A stretch of DNA of 64,000 nucleotides from Leifsonia sp. PS1209. GTDB taxonomy: Bacteria; Actinomycetota; Actinomycetes; Actinomycetales; Microbacteriaceae. The notes below the pieces were generated by a model. The model was not told the DNA's origin, did no database searches, and worked only from the letters and a program-made list of their open reading frames with translations. Of the stretch, positions 26,697 to 35,898 are shown in pieces (positions within the stretch are counted from its first letter, which is position 1; every line of letters starts with the position of its first letter). The position numbers and the translations under genes are program-made. The stretch spans positions 1,364,001-1,428,000 of the forward strand of contig NZ_CP051154.1 of the NCBI RefSeq assembly GCF_012317045.1, written 5' to 3'.

Positions 26697-27596
26697 ATGG
26701 GAGCGCAACTTCGGGTCTACCGGCAGAAGATCAAGTCTGCCCAGACGACCAAGAAGATCACTCGGGCCATGGAGCTGATCTCCGCCTCACGCATCCAGAA
26801 GGCGCAGGCGAGGGTCGCCGCTTCAACGCCGTACGCCCGCGCCATCACGCGCGCGGTGTCGGCGGTGGCGACGTACTCGAACGTCGAGCACGTGCTCACG
26901 ACGGAGCCGGAGAAGATCGAGCGCGCAGCGATCGTCATCTTCTCCTCCGACCGTGGACTCGCAGGCGCGTTCAACTCGAACGTGCTGAAGGAGTCGGAGC
27001 AGCTCGCAGAGCTGCTCCGGAGCCAGGGCAAGGATGTCGTCTACTTCCTGATCGGACGCAAGGCGAGCGGATACTTCAGCTTCCGCCGCCGCGCGTTCGA
27101 GCGGGTGTGGACGGGCGGCACGGACGCTCCGGAGTTCGAGCAGGCCAAGGAGATCAGCGACGCGATCCTCGAGTCCTTCCTCCGCGACTCCGCGGACGGC
27201 GGGGTCGACGAGATCCACATCATCTACAACCGCTTCGTGAGCATGCTCACGCAAGAGCCGGAGGTCGTCCGACTGCTTCCGCTCGAGGTCGTGGAAGGTG
27301 TGGAGGAGCCGGGCGACAAGCAGATCCTCCCGCTCTACGAGTTCGAGCCGGATGTCGGCACCGTTCTCGACTCGCTCCTCCCGGTGTACATCGAGAGCCG
27401 CATCTTCAACGCCATGTTGCAGTCGGCTGCGTCGAAGCACGCTGCGACGCAGAAGGCGATGAAGTCCGCGAGCGACAACGCGGACAAGCTCATCACCGAC
27501 TACACCCGCCTGGCCAACAACGCGCGCCAGTCCGAGATCACCCAGCAGATTTCCGAGATCGTCGGCGGTGCGGACGCACTGAGCTCCGCCAAGTAA
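26697..27596 (+). CDS. atpG: F0F1 ATP synthase subunit gamma
   Basis: Gamma is the central rotor shaft. The 299-residue protein begins [20 protein letters not shown] and ends with the conserved C-terminal helix ([21 protein letters not shown]). The middle contains [18 protein letters not shown]. The ATG follows GTAGGAGAGAC. Confidence 0.97.
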   Translation: MGAQLRVYRQKIKSAQTTKKITRAMELISASRIQKAQARVAASTPYARAITRAVSAVATYSNVEHVLTTEPEKIERAAIVIFSSDRGLAGAFNSNVLKESEQLAELLRSQGKDVVYFLIGRKASGYFSFRRRAFERVWTGGTDAPEFEQAKEISDAILESFLRDSADGGVDEIHIIYNRFVSMLTQEPEVVRLLPLEVVEGVEEPGDKQILPLYEFEPDVGTVLDSLLPVYIESRIFNAMLQSAASKHAATQKAMKSASDNADKLITDYTRLANNARQSEITQQISEIVGGADALSSAK

Positions 27597-27616
27597 CTCG
27601 GACGACACACGTTTAG

Positions 27617-29101
<1,485 letters not shown>

Positions 29102-29103
29102 CA

Positions 29104-29364
29104 ATGGCTGTCCTCAACGTCAGCGTCGTCGCCGCCGACCACGAAGTGTGGTCGGGCGAGGCGAGCATGGTCGTCGCGAAGACGGTCGAGGGTGAGATCG
29201 GTATCCTCCCCGGCCACGAACCGCTGCTGGCCATCCTCGCCTCCGGCGAGGTGCGCGTGACTCTGAACGGCGGGGAGTCGATCAAGGCCCAGGCCGACGA
29301 CGGCTTCCTGTCCGTGGAGAACAACACGGTCACGGTGGTGGCACGCCAGGCGGAGCTCGTCTGA
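29104..29364 (+). CDS. atpC: F0F1 ATP synthase subunit epsilon, short form
   Basis: Epsilon couples the rotor and can inhibit ATP hydrolysis. The 86-residue protein contains only the N-terminal beta-sandwich (LNVSVVAADHEVWSGEASMV to TVTVVARQAELV). It stops where the C-terminal helical hairpin begins in the usual 120-140 residue form. The ATG at 29104 lies 2 nt after the atpD stop; the upstream in-frame ATG at 29071 lies within atpD. The stop is followed after 1 nt by the next gene, so no truncating frameshift is apparent. Confidence 0.94.
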   Translation: MAVLNVSVVAADHEVWSGEASMVVAKTVEGEIGILPGHEPLLAILASGEVRVTLNGGESIKAQADDGFLSVENNTVTVVARQAELV

Positions 29365-29365
29365 C

Positions 29366-29923
29366 ATGGCCGAGCAGCCCGTCAGCGTCGAGCGTCAGTT
29401 CGGCGACGTGCGCGTCCCCATCCTGATCGCGATGGCGGGCCTGCCCGGCTCAGGCAAGTCGACGCTCGCCGAGATCATCGGCGCCAGGCTCGGCGCCACG
29501 ACGGTGTCCGTGGACCCGATCGAGGCGTCGATCCTGCGCGCCGGCATCGACTCCGATCAGCCGACGGGCCTCGCGGCCTACCTGGTCGCCGAGACGATGG
29601 CGGAGCAGGTGCTGCAGTCCGGTCACTCGGTGATCGTGGATGCCGTCAACGCCGTCGAGCCGGCCCGGCTGCAGTGGCGCGATCTCGCTGAGCGTTCCGG
29701 CGTGAAACTGCGCGTGATCGAGGTGGTCTGCTCCGACGACGAGCTGCACCAGTCGCGGCTGGCGAAGCGCACCGGTCTCACGGCCGCGTACGCGGTGGAG
29801 CAGAGCGTCGACGAGTACGACGAGTGGAGGGGCGCCTGCGCGACCCTCCCGCGCGTCACGATCGACACCGCAGCACCGCTCGGCCAGAACGTCGAGATCG
29901 CTCTCGACTTCCTGGTGGCCTAG
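29366..29923 (+). CDS. P-loop ATPase / small-molecule kinase-like protein
   Basis: The 185-residue protein has a Walker A motif AGLPGSGKSTLAEI and a Walker B-like segment VIVDAVNAVEP, followed by an LRVIEVVCSDDELH strand-helix unit. It belongs to the AAA_33/zeta-like kinase group. These phosphorylate small molecules such as nucleosides or sugars, or tRNA. The substrate is unknown. It begins 1 nt after atpC and may ride on the atp transcript; yaaA follows after 1 nt. Confidence 0.82.
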   Translation: MAEQPVSVERQFGDVRVPILIAMAGLPGSGKSTLAEIIGARLGATTVSVDPIEASILRAGIDSDQPTGLAAYLVAETMAEQVLQSGHSVIVDAVNAVEPARLQWRDLAERSGVKLRVIEVVCSDDELHQSRLAKRTGLTAAYAVEQSVDEYDEWRGACATLPRVTIDTAAPLGQNVEIALDFLVA

Positions 29924-29924
29924 T

Positions 29925-30731
29925 TTGCTCATCCTCCTCCCGCCCTCCGAGACCAAGCGCGACGGGGGAGCGGGAGCTCCGCTCGACCTCGACGGCCTCC
30001 GCTTCGGCGAACTGAAGCCGGTGCGCAGGAACGTGCTCGCCGCGGTGGCCGCGCTGTCCAGGAACCGCGAGCACAGCATCCGGGCACTGAAGCTGGGACC
30101 CAAGCAGGCGGCGGAAGTCGACCGCAACCGCGCGATCCGTTCGTCCGCCACGATGCCGGCGCTGAGCCGGTACACCGGAGTGCTCTACGACGCTCTGGAT
30201 GCGCAGACCCTCACCGACGACCAGTGGGCGTTCGCGGGTTCGACCGTGGTGGTGCAGTCGGCCCTGCTCGGCCCGGTGGCCGCCACCGACCTCATCCCGG
30301 CCTACCGGCTGTCGTTCGACTCCCGGTTGTCGCTCGAGAAGGGCGTCGCGACGCTCAAGAAGCGGTGGGCGCCGGCTGCGAGCGCGGTGTTCCACGCGCA
30401 TCCCGGGCTCATCGTGGACCTGCGGTCGGAGGGCTATGCGGCGCTCGGGCCGCTCCCCGGGCGGCCGGATGCGCACTACGTGCGCGTGCTCGCCCGCGAC
30501 GGCGACGGCCACGTGCGCGCGCTCAACCACTTCAACAAGCAGGCGAAAGGCCTGTTCACGCGCGCGCTCATCGAAGCGGGGACGGACTTCGCCACCACGG
30601 ACGAGCTGCTCGCCTGGGCGGCCGCCGAGGGCTACGAGCTGCGCGCGGCCGGGGACGGATCGGCGGAGCTGGAGCTGATCGTGCCCGAGGTGGCGGGGGA
30701 GCCCGGCGCGTTGGTGGCCGTGCTGCGCTGA
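29925..30731 (+). CDS. yaaA: YaaA-family peroxide-stress protein (DUF328/UPF0246)
   Basis: The 268-residue product begins MLILLPPSETKRDGG, the actinobacterial version of the family signature, and contains FFNK-like ALNHFNKQAKGLFTRAL, the conserved C-terminal motif. In E. coli, YaaA lowers free iron during peroxide stress and binds DNA; the reaction is not settled. The start is TTG at 29925, one base after the stop of the upstream gene. After this gene comes a 392-nt non-coding stretch. Confidence 0.88.
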   Translation: MLILLPPSETKRDGGAGAPLDLDGLRFGELKPVRRNVLAAVAALSRNREHSIRALKLGPKQAAEVDRNRAIRSSATMPALSRYTGVLYDALDAQTLTDDQWAFAGSTVVVQSALLGPVAATDLIPAYRLSFDSRLSLEKGVATLKKRWAPAASAVFHAHPGLIVDLRSEGYAALGPLPGRPDAHYVRVLARDGDGHVRALNHFNKQAKGLFTRALIEAGTDFATTDELLAWAAAEGYELRAAGDGSAELELIVPEVAGEPGALVAVLR

Positions 30732-30810
30732 GGCGGTCCCGGGGCACATCCGGAGCTGGATGGATGTCGAGATTGTGCGCGAATCAGTGGTGGACTTCCA
30801 AAAACTGAGA

Positions 30811-31103
30811 TATGCTCAACCCTAGGTGAAGCGTCTCGGATAGCTTCGCATCGGGCAATGCGAGCAATGAGGAGGAGCCAGCCAGCCAGCCGGGGTCAGT
30901 GGGTATGTTCGAAGTCGAACGGCCACCTCACCTCGTCTATCAGTCGGGCCGACGTAACGGAAACCCGGCGTGATCCCCTCACGCCGATCTCCTGGCCGGA
31001 TGCGCGATGACACAACAGATTCCGCCTGCGGTCGGGCACGTGCGGACGTGACATCGCCAGCGAGAATCCGGTGCTAACAAACGAGTACCGTCGTCGGCCC
31101 GAC
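30811..31103 (+). ncRNA. candidate structured RNA in a 392-nt gene-free region
   Basis: No convincing protein is encoded in 30732-31123. A TATGCT -10 candidate at 30811-30816 precedes dense complementarity. There is a hairpin at 30843-30865 (TCGCAT/ATGCGA) and another at 30907-30920 (GTTC/GAAC). An outer stem CGGCCA/TGGCCG (30920-30925 with 30993-30998) encloses GGCGTGA/TCACGCC (30967-30985). A stem GCGATGACAC/GTGACATCGC (31004-31013, 31048-31057, one A-A mismatch) encloses TCCGC/GCGGA (31021-31025, 31042-31046). CGGAT (30837-30841) can close on ATCCG (31066-31070). It lacks the signatures of rnpB, ssrA, ffs or riboswitches that I know. The strand is inferred. Confidence 0.4.
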
Positions 31104-31123
31104 CCTCTCCTGGGTGGTGAGCT

Positions 31124-31768
31124 TCACGCGTGAGCGCGGAAGCAGCCGGTGAAATGGTCGTCGACCATCCCGGTGGCCTGCATCAGGGCATACATGGTTG
31201 TCGGGCCGACGAAGCGGAAGCCGCGGCGGCGCAGCTCTTTGCTGAGGGCGGTGGACTCGGGCGTGACGGCGGGGACCTCGGACCACGCGTTGGGGCGCCG
31301 GCGGCCCCTGGCAGGCGGGGCGAAGCTCCACATGAGTTCGTCGAGCGGCACGTCGAGGGCGAGCACGGCGTGCGCGTTGGAGATGGTGGCCTGGATCTTG
31401 CCGCGGTGGCGGATGATGCGCGCATCCTGGAGCAGGCGCTCGATGTCGGACTCGGTCATGGCGGCGACGGCGACGGGGTCGAAGCCGTGGAAGACCTCGC
31501 GGAAGGCGGGGCGGCGGCGCAGGATGGTGATCCAGGAGAGGCCGGCCTGGAAGCCTTCGAGGCAGAGCTTCTCGTAGAGGGCGCGCGGGTCGTGCTGCTC
31601 GCGGCCCCACTCCTCGTCGTGGTAGCGGCGGTACTCCGGGTCGCTCGCCGACCAGGAGCAGCGGGCCAGGCCGTCGTCGCCGACGATCACGGCCGCGCGC
31701 GGTGGGAAGGACGGCTCGGTAGCAGCGGCAGGGGTGGCGGAGGCGGTGGCGGTGGTGTCGGTGCTCAT
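31124..31768 (-). CDS. tag: DNA-3-methyladenine glycosylase I
   Basis: Tag excises 3-methyladenine from alkylated DNA in base-excision repair. The 214-residue protein has the N-terminal zinc and substrate motif ARCSWSASDPEYRRYHDEEWG split over 31560-31680, then LEGFQAGLSWITIL. The C-terminal zinc ligands are in DDHFTGCFRAH. The first 20 residues are a Thr/Ala repeat not seen in E. coli Tag. The ATG at 31768 overlaps the ogt stop by 4 nt, giving a two-gene alkylation-repair operon. Confidence 0.94.
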   Translation of the reverse strand: MSTDTTATASATPAAATEPSFPPRAAVIVGDDGLARCSWSASDPEYRRYHDEEWGREQHDPRALYEKLCLEGFQAGLSWITILRRRPAFREVFHGFDPVAVAAMTESDIERLLQDARIIRHRGKIQATISNAHAVLALDVPLDELMWSFAPPARGRRRPNAWSEVPAVTPESTALSKELRRRGFRFVGPTTMYALMQATGMVDDHFTGCFRAHA

Positions 31769-32262
31769 GCGGCCAGCATGATCCCTTCGTGGGTGAGGAG
31801 CCAGAGTTTGGTGGGGATGCCGTCGCCTCCGCTGTATCCGGTGATCTTGCCGGAGGAGGAGAGCACGCGATGGCAGCCGACGATGATCGGGATGGGGTTG
31901 GCGCCGACAGCGCCGCCGATCGCGCGGCCGGAGCCGGGGCGGCCGATGCCGAGGCCCAGCTCCCCGTATGACGTGTACGTGCCGAACTCGAGGCCGGCCA
32001 GTTGTTCCCAGACCGCGAGCTGGAAGGCTGTGCCGTCGAGCTTCACGGGGAGGTCGAAGTCTTTGCGGTCTCCGGAGAAGTACTCCTGCAGCTGCAGTTC
32101 GGCACGCTCCAGGACCTCGGTGGTGCGTTCCTCGTGCTGTTCGAGTGGGAGGTGGCCGGAGCGTTCGATGGAGAGGGAGGTGATGGCGTGACCGTCGCTG
32201 GTCAGCTCGATGCGGCCGATCGGACTCGGCATCCGTGTGAGGTAAGCGAAAGAAGTGGTCAT
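31765..32262 (-). CDS. ogt: methylated-DNA--protein-cysteine methyltransferase
   Basis: Ogt transfers methyl groups from O6-methylguanine to its own cysteine, a suicide repair reaction. The 165-residue protein has the helix-turn-helix FGTYTSYGELGLGIG, the arginine-finger region GRAIGGAVGANPIPI and the acceptor Cys130 in IIVGCHRV. The family consensus is PCHRV, and here the proline is glycine; the Cys, His and Arg are kept. It is upstream of tag, overlapping it by ATGA. Confidence 0.93.
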   Translation of the reverse strand: MTTSFAYLTRMPSPIGRIELTSDGHAITSLSIERSGHLPLEQHEERTTEVLERAELQLQEYFSGDRKDFDLPVKLDGTAFQLAVWEQLAGLEFGTYTSYGELGLGIGRPGSGRAIGGAVGANPIPIIVGCHRVLSSSGKITGYSGGDGIPTKLWLLTHEGIMLAA

Positions 32263-32363
32263 GGGAAGACTCTACGGGGGGCCACCGACGTGTTCTCGCG
32301 GAAAACGGACATGGGGGATAAGTCGGGAGGGGGCCGTGGCTGTGGAGGGATCCGTGGCCTGCA

Positions 32364-32376
32364 TAGACTCGGAGCA
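32364..32376 (+). promoter_or_regulatory. -10 element of the aldo/keto reductase gene; leaderless start
   Basis: TAGACT at 32364-32369 lies 6 nt before the ATG at 32376. The intervening CGGAGC is too close to the ATG to serve as a ribosome site, so a leaderless mRNA is likely. Confidence 0.5.
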
Positions 32377-33347
32377 TGGCAGAAATCGACTATCGTCCTC
32401 TCGGGAATTCGGGGCTCATTGTCTCGACCATCGGCCTCGGCTGCAACAACTTCGGGCGCGAGGGAACCGCATCCGAGACCCAGGAGGGGACGGACGCGGT
32501 GATCGGCGCCGCGATCGACGCCGGGGTCACCCTCTTCGACACCGCCGACATCTACGGCAAAGAGCGCGGCCTCTCCGAGACGCTGATGGGTAAGTCGCTC
32601 GCCGGGAAACGCGACCAGATCGTCCTCGCCACCAAGTTCGGGATGGACATGGCCGGAACGAACGGACCCGACTGGGGTGTGCGCGGCTCGCGCCGCTACA
32701 TCCGGCTCGCGGTCGAGGCGTCGCTGAGACGGCTCCGCACCGACTGGATCGACCTCTACCAGCTGCACCAGCCTGACCCGATCACGCCCATCGAGGAGAC
32801 CCTCGAAACGCTCGACGACCTCATCGCCGAGGGCAAGATCCGGTACATCGGGCACTCGAACCTGGCCGGCTGGCAGATCGCGGAGGCGGAGTTCACCGCC
32901 CAGCTGAACGGGCATCCCAAGTTCATCTCGTCGCAGAACGAGTACAGCCTGCTTGTGCGGGATGCGGAGCGCGAGGTGCTCCCGGCCGTCAACAAGTACG
33001 GGCTCGGCTTCCTGCCGTACTTCCCGCTCTACAACGGCCTCTTCACCGGCAAGTTCTCGCGGGACGGCGGCCCGTCGGACAGCCGCATCATGATGATCAG
33101 GCGGCACCTGGTCGACAACGCGCCGTGGGATGTCATCGAGCGCTACCAGGCGTTCTGCGACGAGCGCGGCGTGACGATGCTGGCCGCGACGTTCGCCTGG
33201 CTGCTCGCCCAGCCCGGGCTGACGAGCGTAATCGCCGGCGCCACCAAGCCGGAGCAGATCACCGCGAACGCCGAGGCGGCCACGGAGTGGCGCGCGACTC
33301 CGGAGGACATCGCGGCCATCACCGCCATCTTCACCCCCGCCGCCTGA
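32376..33347 (+). CDS. aldo/keto reductase
   Basis: This NADPH-dependent oxidoreductase has the TIM-barrel pattern of the family. The 323-residue protein shows FDTADIYGKERG (catalytic Asp and Tyr), IVLATKFG (Lys) and LYQLHQPDP (His), followed by GLTSVIAGATKPEQITANAEA, which binds the cofactor. It belongs to the group close to YghZ and other general aldehyde and ketone reductases; the substrate is unknown. It is monocistronic, with a hairpin terminator 16 nt after the stop. Confidence 0.92.
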   Translation: MAEIDYRPLGNSGLIVSTIGLGCNNFGREGTASETQEGTDAVIGAAIDAGVTLFDTADIYGKERGLSETLMGKSLAGKRDQIVLATKFGMDMAGTNGPDWGVRGSRRYIRLAVEASLRRLRTDWIDLYQLHQPDPITPIEETLETLDDLIAEGKIRYIGHSNLAGWQIAEAEFTAQLNGHPKFISSQNEYSLLVRDAEREVLPAVNKYGLGFLPYFPLYNGLFTGKFSRDGGPSDSRIMMIRRHLVDNAPWDVIERYQAFCDERGVTMLAATFAWLLAQPGLTSVIAGATKPEQITANAEAATEWRATPEDIAAITAIFTPAA

Positions 33348-33362
33348 CCGGCGCCTGGCGCC

Positions 33363-33402
33363 CGCCAGGACTCGCCCGTTTTCCTGCGGGGGAGTCCTGG
33401 CG
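33363..33402 (+). terminator. hairpin terminator after the aldo/keto reductase
   Basis: CGCCAGGACTC with CCCG (33363-33378) pairs with CGGGGGAGTCCTGGCG (33387-33402), giving 16 bp with one mismatch and an 8-nt loop. ATTGTTCG follows. The tail CGATTGT is also found after the right arms of the elements at 37889 and 39390. Confidence 0.75.
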
Positions 33403-33432
33403 ATTGTTCGCTCAGGGCGAACACACCGAGCG

Positions 33433-33470
33433 TTGTGAGTGAGCACTCACTCCGCGTAGGATCGCTGCCG
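33433..33470 (+). promoter_or_regulatory. promoter, palindromic operator and leaderless start of the TetR gene
   Basis: The palindrome GAGTGAG-CA-CTCACTC (33437-33452) has 7-nt perfect arms and resembles classical TetR-family operators. It sits in the spacer between TTGTGA (33433-33438) and TAGGAT (33457-33462), an 18-bp spacing. The GTG start at 33470 is 7 nt past the -10 box. This predicts tight autorepression of the regulator and, by read-through, of the exporter genes that follow. Confidence 0.75.
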
Positions 33471-34144
33471 TGGATACGGCGGAGGACGAACTCGAGGACG
33501 CGGCGGAGCGAGACGCCAAGCGTCCGCCGCGCGCGCAGCCGCTCAGCCCGGATGACCGGAGGGCGATGATCGTCGACGCCGTTATCCCGTTGCTCGTCGA
33601 GCACGGACGCGGGGTCACCTCCAAGCAGATCGCGGAGGCCGCCGGGATCGCGGAGGGCACGATCTTCCGCGCGTTCGGCGACAAGGAGACGCTGGTCCAG
33701 GCCGCGATCGAGAAGTACCTGGATCCCGAACCGCTCAGGAACGCGCTCAGAGCCATCGACCCGTCGCTGCCGTTCGAGCACAAAATCCGCGCCATCCTGT
33801 ATCTGCTGCGCGAGCGGTTCGAGAGCGTCATGCGGATCATGGCCGTCGTCGGCCCGCAGCGCCCGCCCGTGCCGCAGGAGCGCGGCGAGTTCGCGAGGAT
33901 CATCGCGCAGGTGCTCGAACCGGAAGCGGAGCAGCTCAACTGGCCTCCGGAGCGGGTGGCGCACCTGCTGAGGCTGATCAGCTTCTCGTCGGCATTCCCG
34001 ATGCTCAACGAGGGCATCGAGTTCAGCATCGACGACCTCGCCCGCTTCACGATGGTCGGCGTCGCCGGGCGCCCGATCGACTTCGACGCGCAGAGCGCCG
34101 GTCTGGGACCGGCGACGGCAAGCGCGTCCCCATTCGCACCATAA
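33470..34144 (+). CDS. TetR-family regulator of the downstream ABC exporter
   Basis: The 224-residue protein has a highly charged N-terminal tail of about 25 residues. The TetR helix-turn-helix follows (RAMIVDAVIPLLVEHGRGVTS, KQIAEAAGIAEGTIFRAFGDKETL) and then a helical ligand domain. The C-terminal 15 residues are Ala/Ser/Pro-rich. The gene is 20 nt upstream of the ABC pair and in the same direction. It is probably cotranscribed with them and autoregulated through the palindrome just upstream of its start. Confidence 0.92.
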   Translation: MDTAEDELEDAAERDAKRPPRAQPLSPDDRRAMIVDAVIPLLVEHGRGVTSKQIAEAAGIAEGTIFRAFGDKETLVQAAIEKYLDPEPLRNALRAIDPSLPFEHKIRAILYLLRERFESVMRIMAVVGPQRPPVPQERGEFARIIAQVLEPEAEQLNWPPERVAHLLRLISFSSAFPMLNEGIEFSIDDLARFTMVGVAGRPIDFDAQSAGLGPATASASPFAP

Positions 34145-34164
34145 CCCGCATCCAAGGAGACCCC

Positions 34165-35898
34165 ATGTTGCTCAAACTCCTCGGCCGGTTCCTCCGACCG
34201 CACTGGCCGCTCCTCATCGGGGTGGTGGTCTTCCAGCTCGCCCAATCGCTGCTGTCGCTGTGGCTGCCGACGCTCAACGCCGACATCACCGACAACGGCA
34301 TCGCGAAGGGCGACACCAACTACATCGTCTGGGTGGGCGCAGGGATGCTCGGGGTCACCCTCGTGCAGGTCGCCTGCTCGATCACGGCCGTCTACTTCGG
34401 CGCGAAGGTCGCCATGCGGGTCGGCCGCGATCTGCGTGGCGCGATCTTCCAGAAGGTGGGCGAGTTCTCCGAGCGGGAGGTGTCGAAGTTCGGCGCTCCG
34501 TCGCTGATCACCCGCAACACGAACGACGTGCAGCAGGTGCAGATGCTCGTGCTGATGACCTGCACCCTGCTGGTGTCCGCGCCGATCCTGGCGATCGGCG
34601 GCATCATCCTGGCCATGCAGCAGGACATCCAGCTGTCCTGGCTGATCGCCGTGAGCGTGCCCATCCTGCTGGTGGCCGTCGGCCTCATCATCACCAGGAT
34701 GGTGCCGCTGTTCCGCACCATGCAGGAGCGGATCGACCGGGTCAACCGGGTGCTGCGCGAACAGCTGACGGGCATCAGGGTGGTGCGCGCGTTCGTGCGG
34801 GAGGACATCGAGACCGGGCGGTTCAGGAAGGCGAACGCCGACGTCACGGACACCGCGCTCCGCGCCGGCCGGCTGTTCGCGCTGATGTTCCCGATCGTGA
34901 TGCTCGTGCTCAACGTGTCGAGCGTCGCCGTGATCTGGTTCGGCGCGTTCCGCGTGCAGGACGGCTCGATGCAGATCGGCACGCTGACCGCGTTCCTGCA
35001 GTACCTGATGCAGATCCTGATGGCGGTGATGATGGCGACGTTCATGGCCGTGCTCGTGCCGCGTGCCGCCGTCTGCGCCGACCGGATCGGCGAGGTGCTC
35101 GGCACGGAGTCGTCGGTGCGCATCCCGAGCTCGCCGGTCACCGAACTGGAGGCGCACGGGACGCTGGAGTTCGTGGATGTCGGGTTCTCGTATCCGGGAG
35201 CCGAGCAGCCGGTGCTCAGCGACGTGACCTTCCTCGCCAAAACCGGGCAGACCACGGCGATCATCGGCAGCACGGGAGCGGGCAAGACCACGCTGGTCAA
35301 CCTCATCCCGAGGTTGTTCGATGCCACCAGTGGACTGGTGCTCGTTGACGGCGTGGATGTGGCGGAGCTCGACCCCGATCTGCTCTGGTCGCGCATCGGG
35401 CTCGTGCCGCAGAAGCCGTACCTGTTCTCCGGCACGATCGCGTCGAACCTGCGCTACGGCAAGCCGGACGCCACCGACGACGAACTCTGGCAGGCGCTCG
35501 AGATCGCGCAGGCGCGCGACTTCGTCGAAGCGATGGCCGAAGGACTGGATGCGCCGATCGCCCAGGGAGGCACGAACGTCTCCGGCGGCCAGCGTCAGAG
35601 GCTCGCCATCGCGCGCGCCCTGGTCAAACGGCCGGAGATCTACGTGTTCGACGACTCGTTCTCCGCCCTGGACACGGCGACGGATGCGCGGCTGAGGCAG
35701 GCACTGTCGCGCCAGGTCGCCGGCGCCACCATGATCGTCGTGGCCCAGCGGGTGTCGACCATCGTCGACGCCGACCAGATCATCGTGCTCGACGACGGCC
35801 GCGTGGTCGGCCGCGGGACGCACGACGAACTCCTGCAGACCAATGAGACGTACGCGGAGATCGTGTCGTCGCAGCTCACCGCGGAGGAAGCAGCATGA
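34165..35898 (+). CDS. ABC exporter half-transporter with degenerate ATP site
   Basis: The 577-residue protein has a six-helix type IV membrane domain (about 1-310) and a nucleotide-binding domain: Walker A STGAGKTT, signature VSGGQRQRL. After Walker B Asp496 the catalytic Glu is Asp (D497, FDDSFSALD), and the switch His is Gln528 (VVAQRVSTI). These changes mark the degenerate half of a heterodimeric multidrug exporter such as BmrC or TM287. Its stop overlaps its partner (ATGA). Substrate unknown; drugs or lipids are usual. Confidence 0.93.
   Translation: MLLKLLGRFLRPHWPLLIGVVVFQLAQSLLSLWLPTLNADITDNGIAKGDTNYIVWVGAGMLGVTLVQVACSITAVYFGAKVAMRVGRDLRGAIFQKVGEFSEREVSKFGAPSLITRNTNDVQQVQMLVLMTCTLLVSAPILAIGGIILAMQQDIQLSWLIAVSVPILLVAVGLIITRMVPLFRTMQERIDRVNRVLREQLTGIRVVRAFVREDIETGRFRKANADVTDTALRAGRLFALMFPIVMLVLNVSSVAVIWFGAFRVQDGSMQIGTLTAFLQYLMQILMAVMMATFMAVLVPRAAVCADRIGEVLGTESSVRIPSSPVTELEAHGTLEFVDVGFSYPGAEQPVLSDVTFLAKTGQTTAIIGSTGAGKTTLVNLIPRLFDATSGLVLVDGVDVAELDPDLLWSRIGLVPQKPYLFSGTIASNLRYGKPDATDDELWQALEIAQARDFVEAMAEGLDAPIAQGGTNVSGGQRQRLAIARALVKRPEIYVFDDSFSALDTATDARLRQALSRQVAGATMIVVAQRVSTIVDADQIIVLDDGRVVGRGTHDELLQTNETYAEIVSSQLTAEEAA

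Noticed and set aside
30822..31013. A 63-codon minus-strand ORF in the gene-free region
   Set aside because: It is Arg/Pro-rich without a ribosome site and overlaps the predicted RNA stems. I treat it as chance, although its GFRYVGPT resembles a stretch of Tag.
30732..31123. RNase P RNA, tmRNA, SRP RNA or a riboswitch
   Set aside because: I looked for the conserved cores of rnpB, ssrA and ffs, and for TPP, cobalamin, SAM, FMN, glycine, ydaO and guanidine signatures, and found none. It was kept as an unnamed structured candidate.
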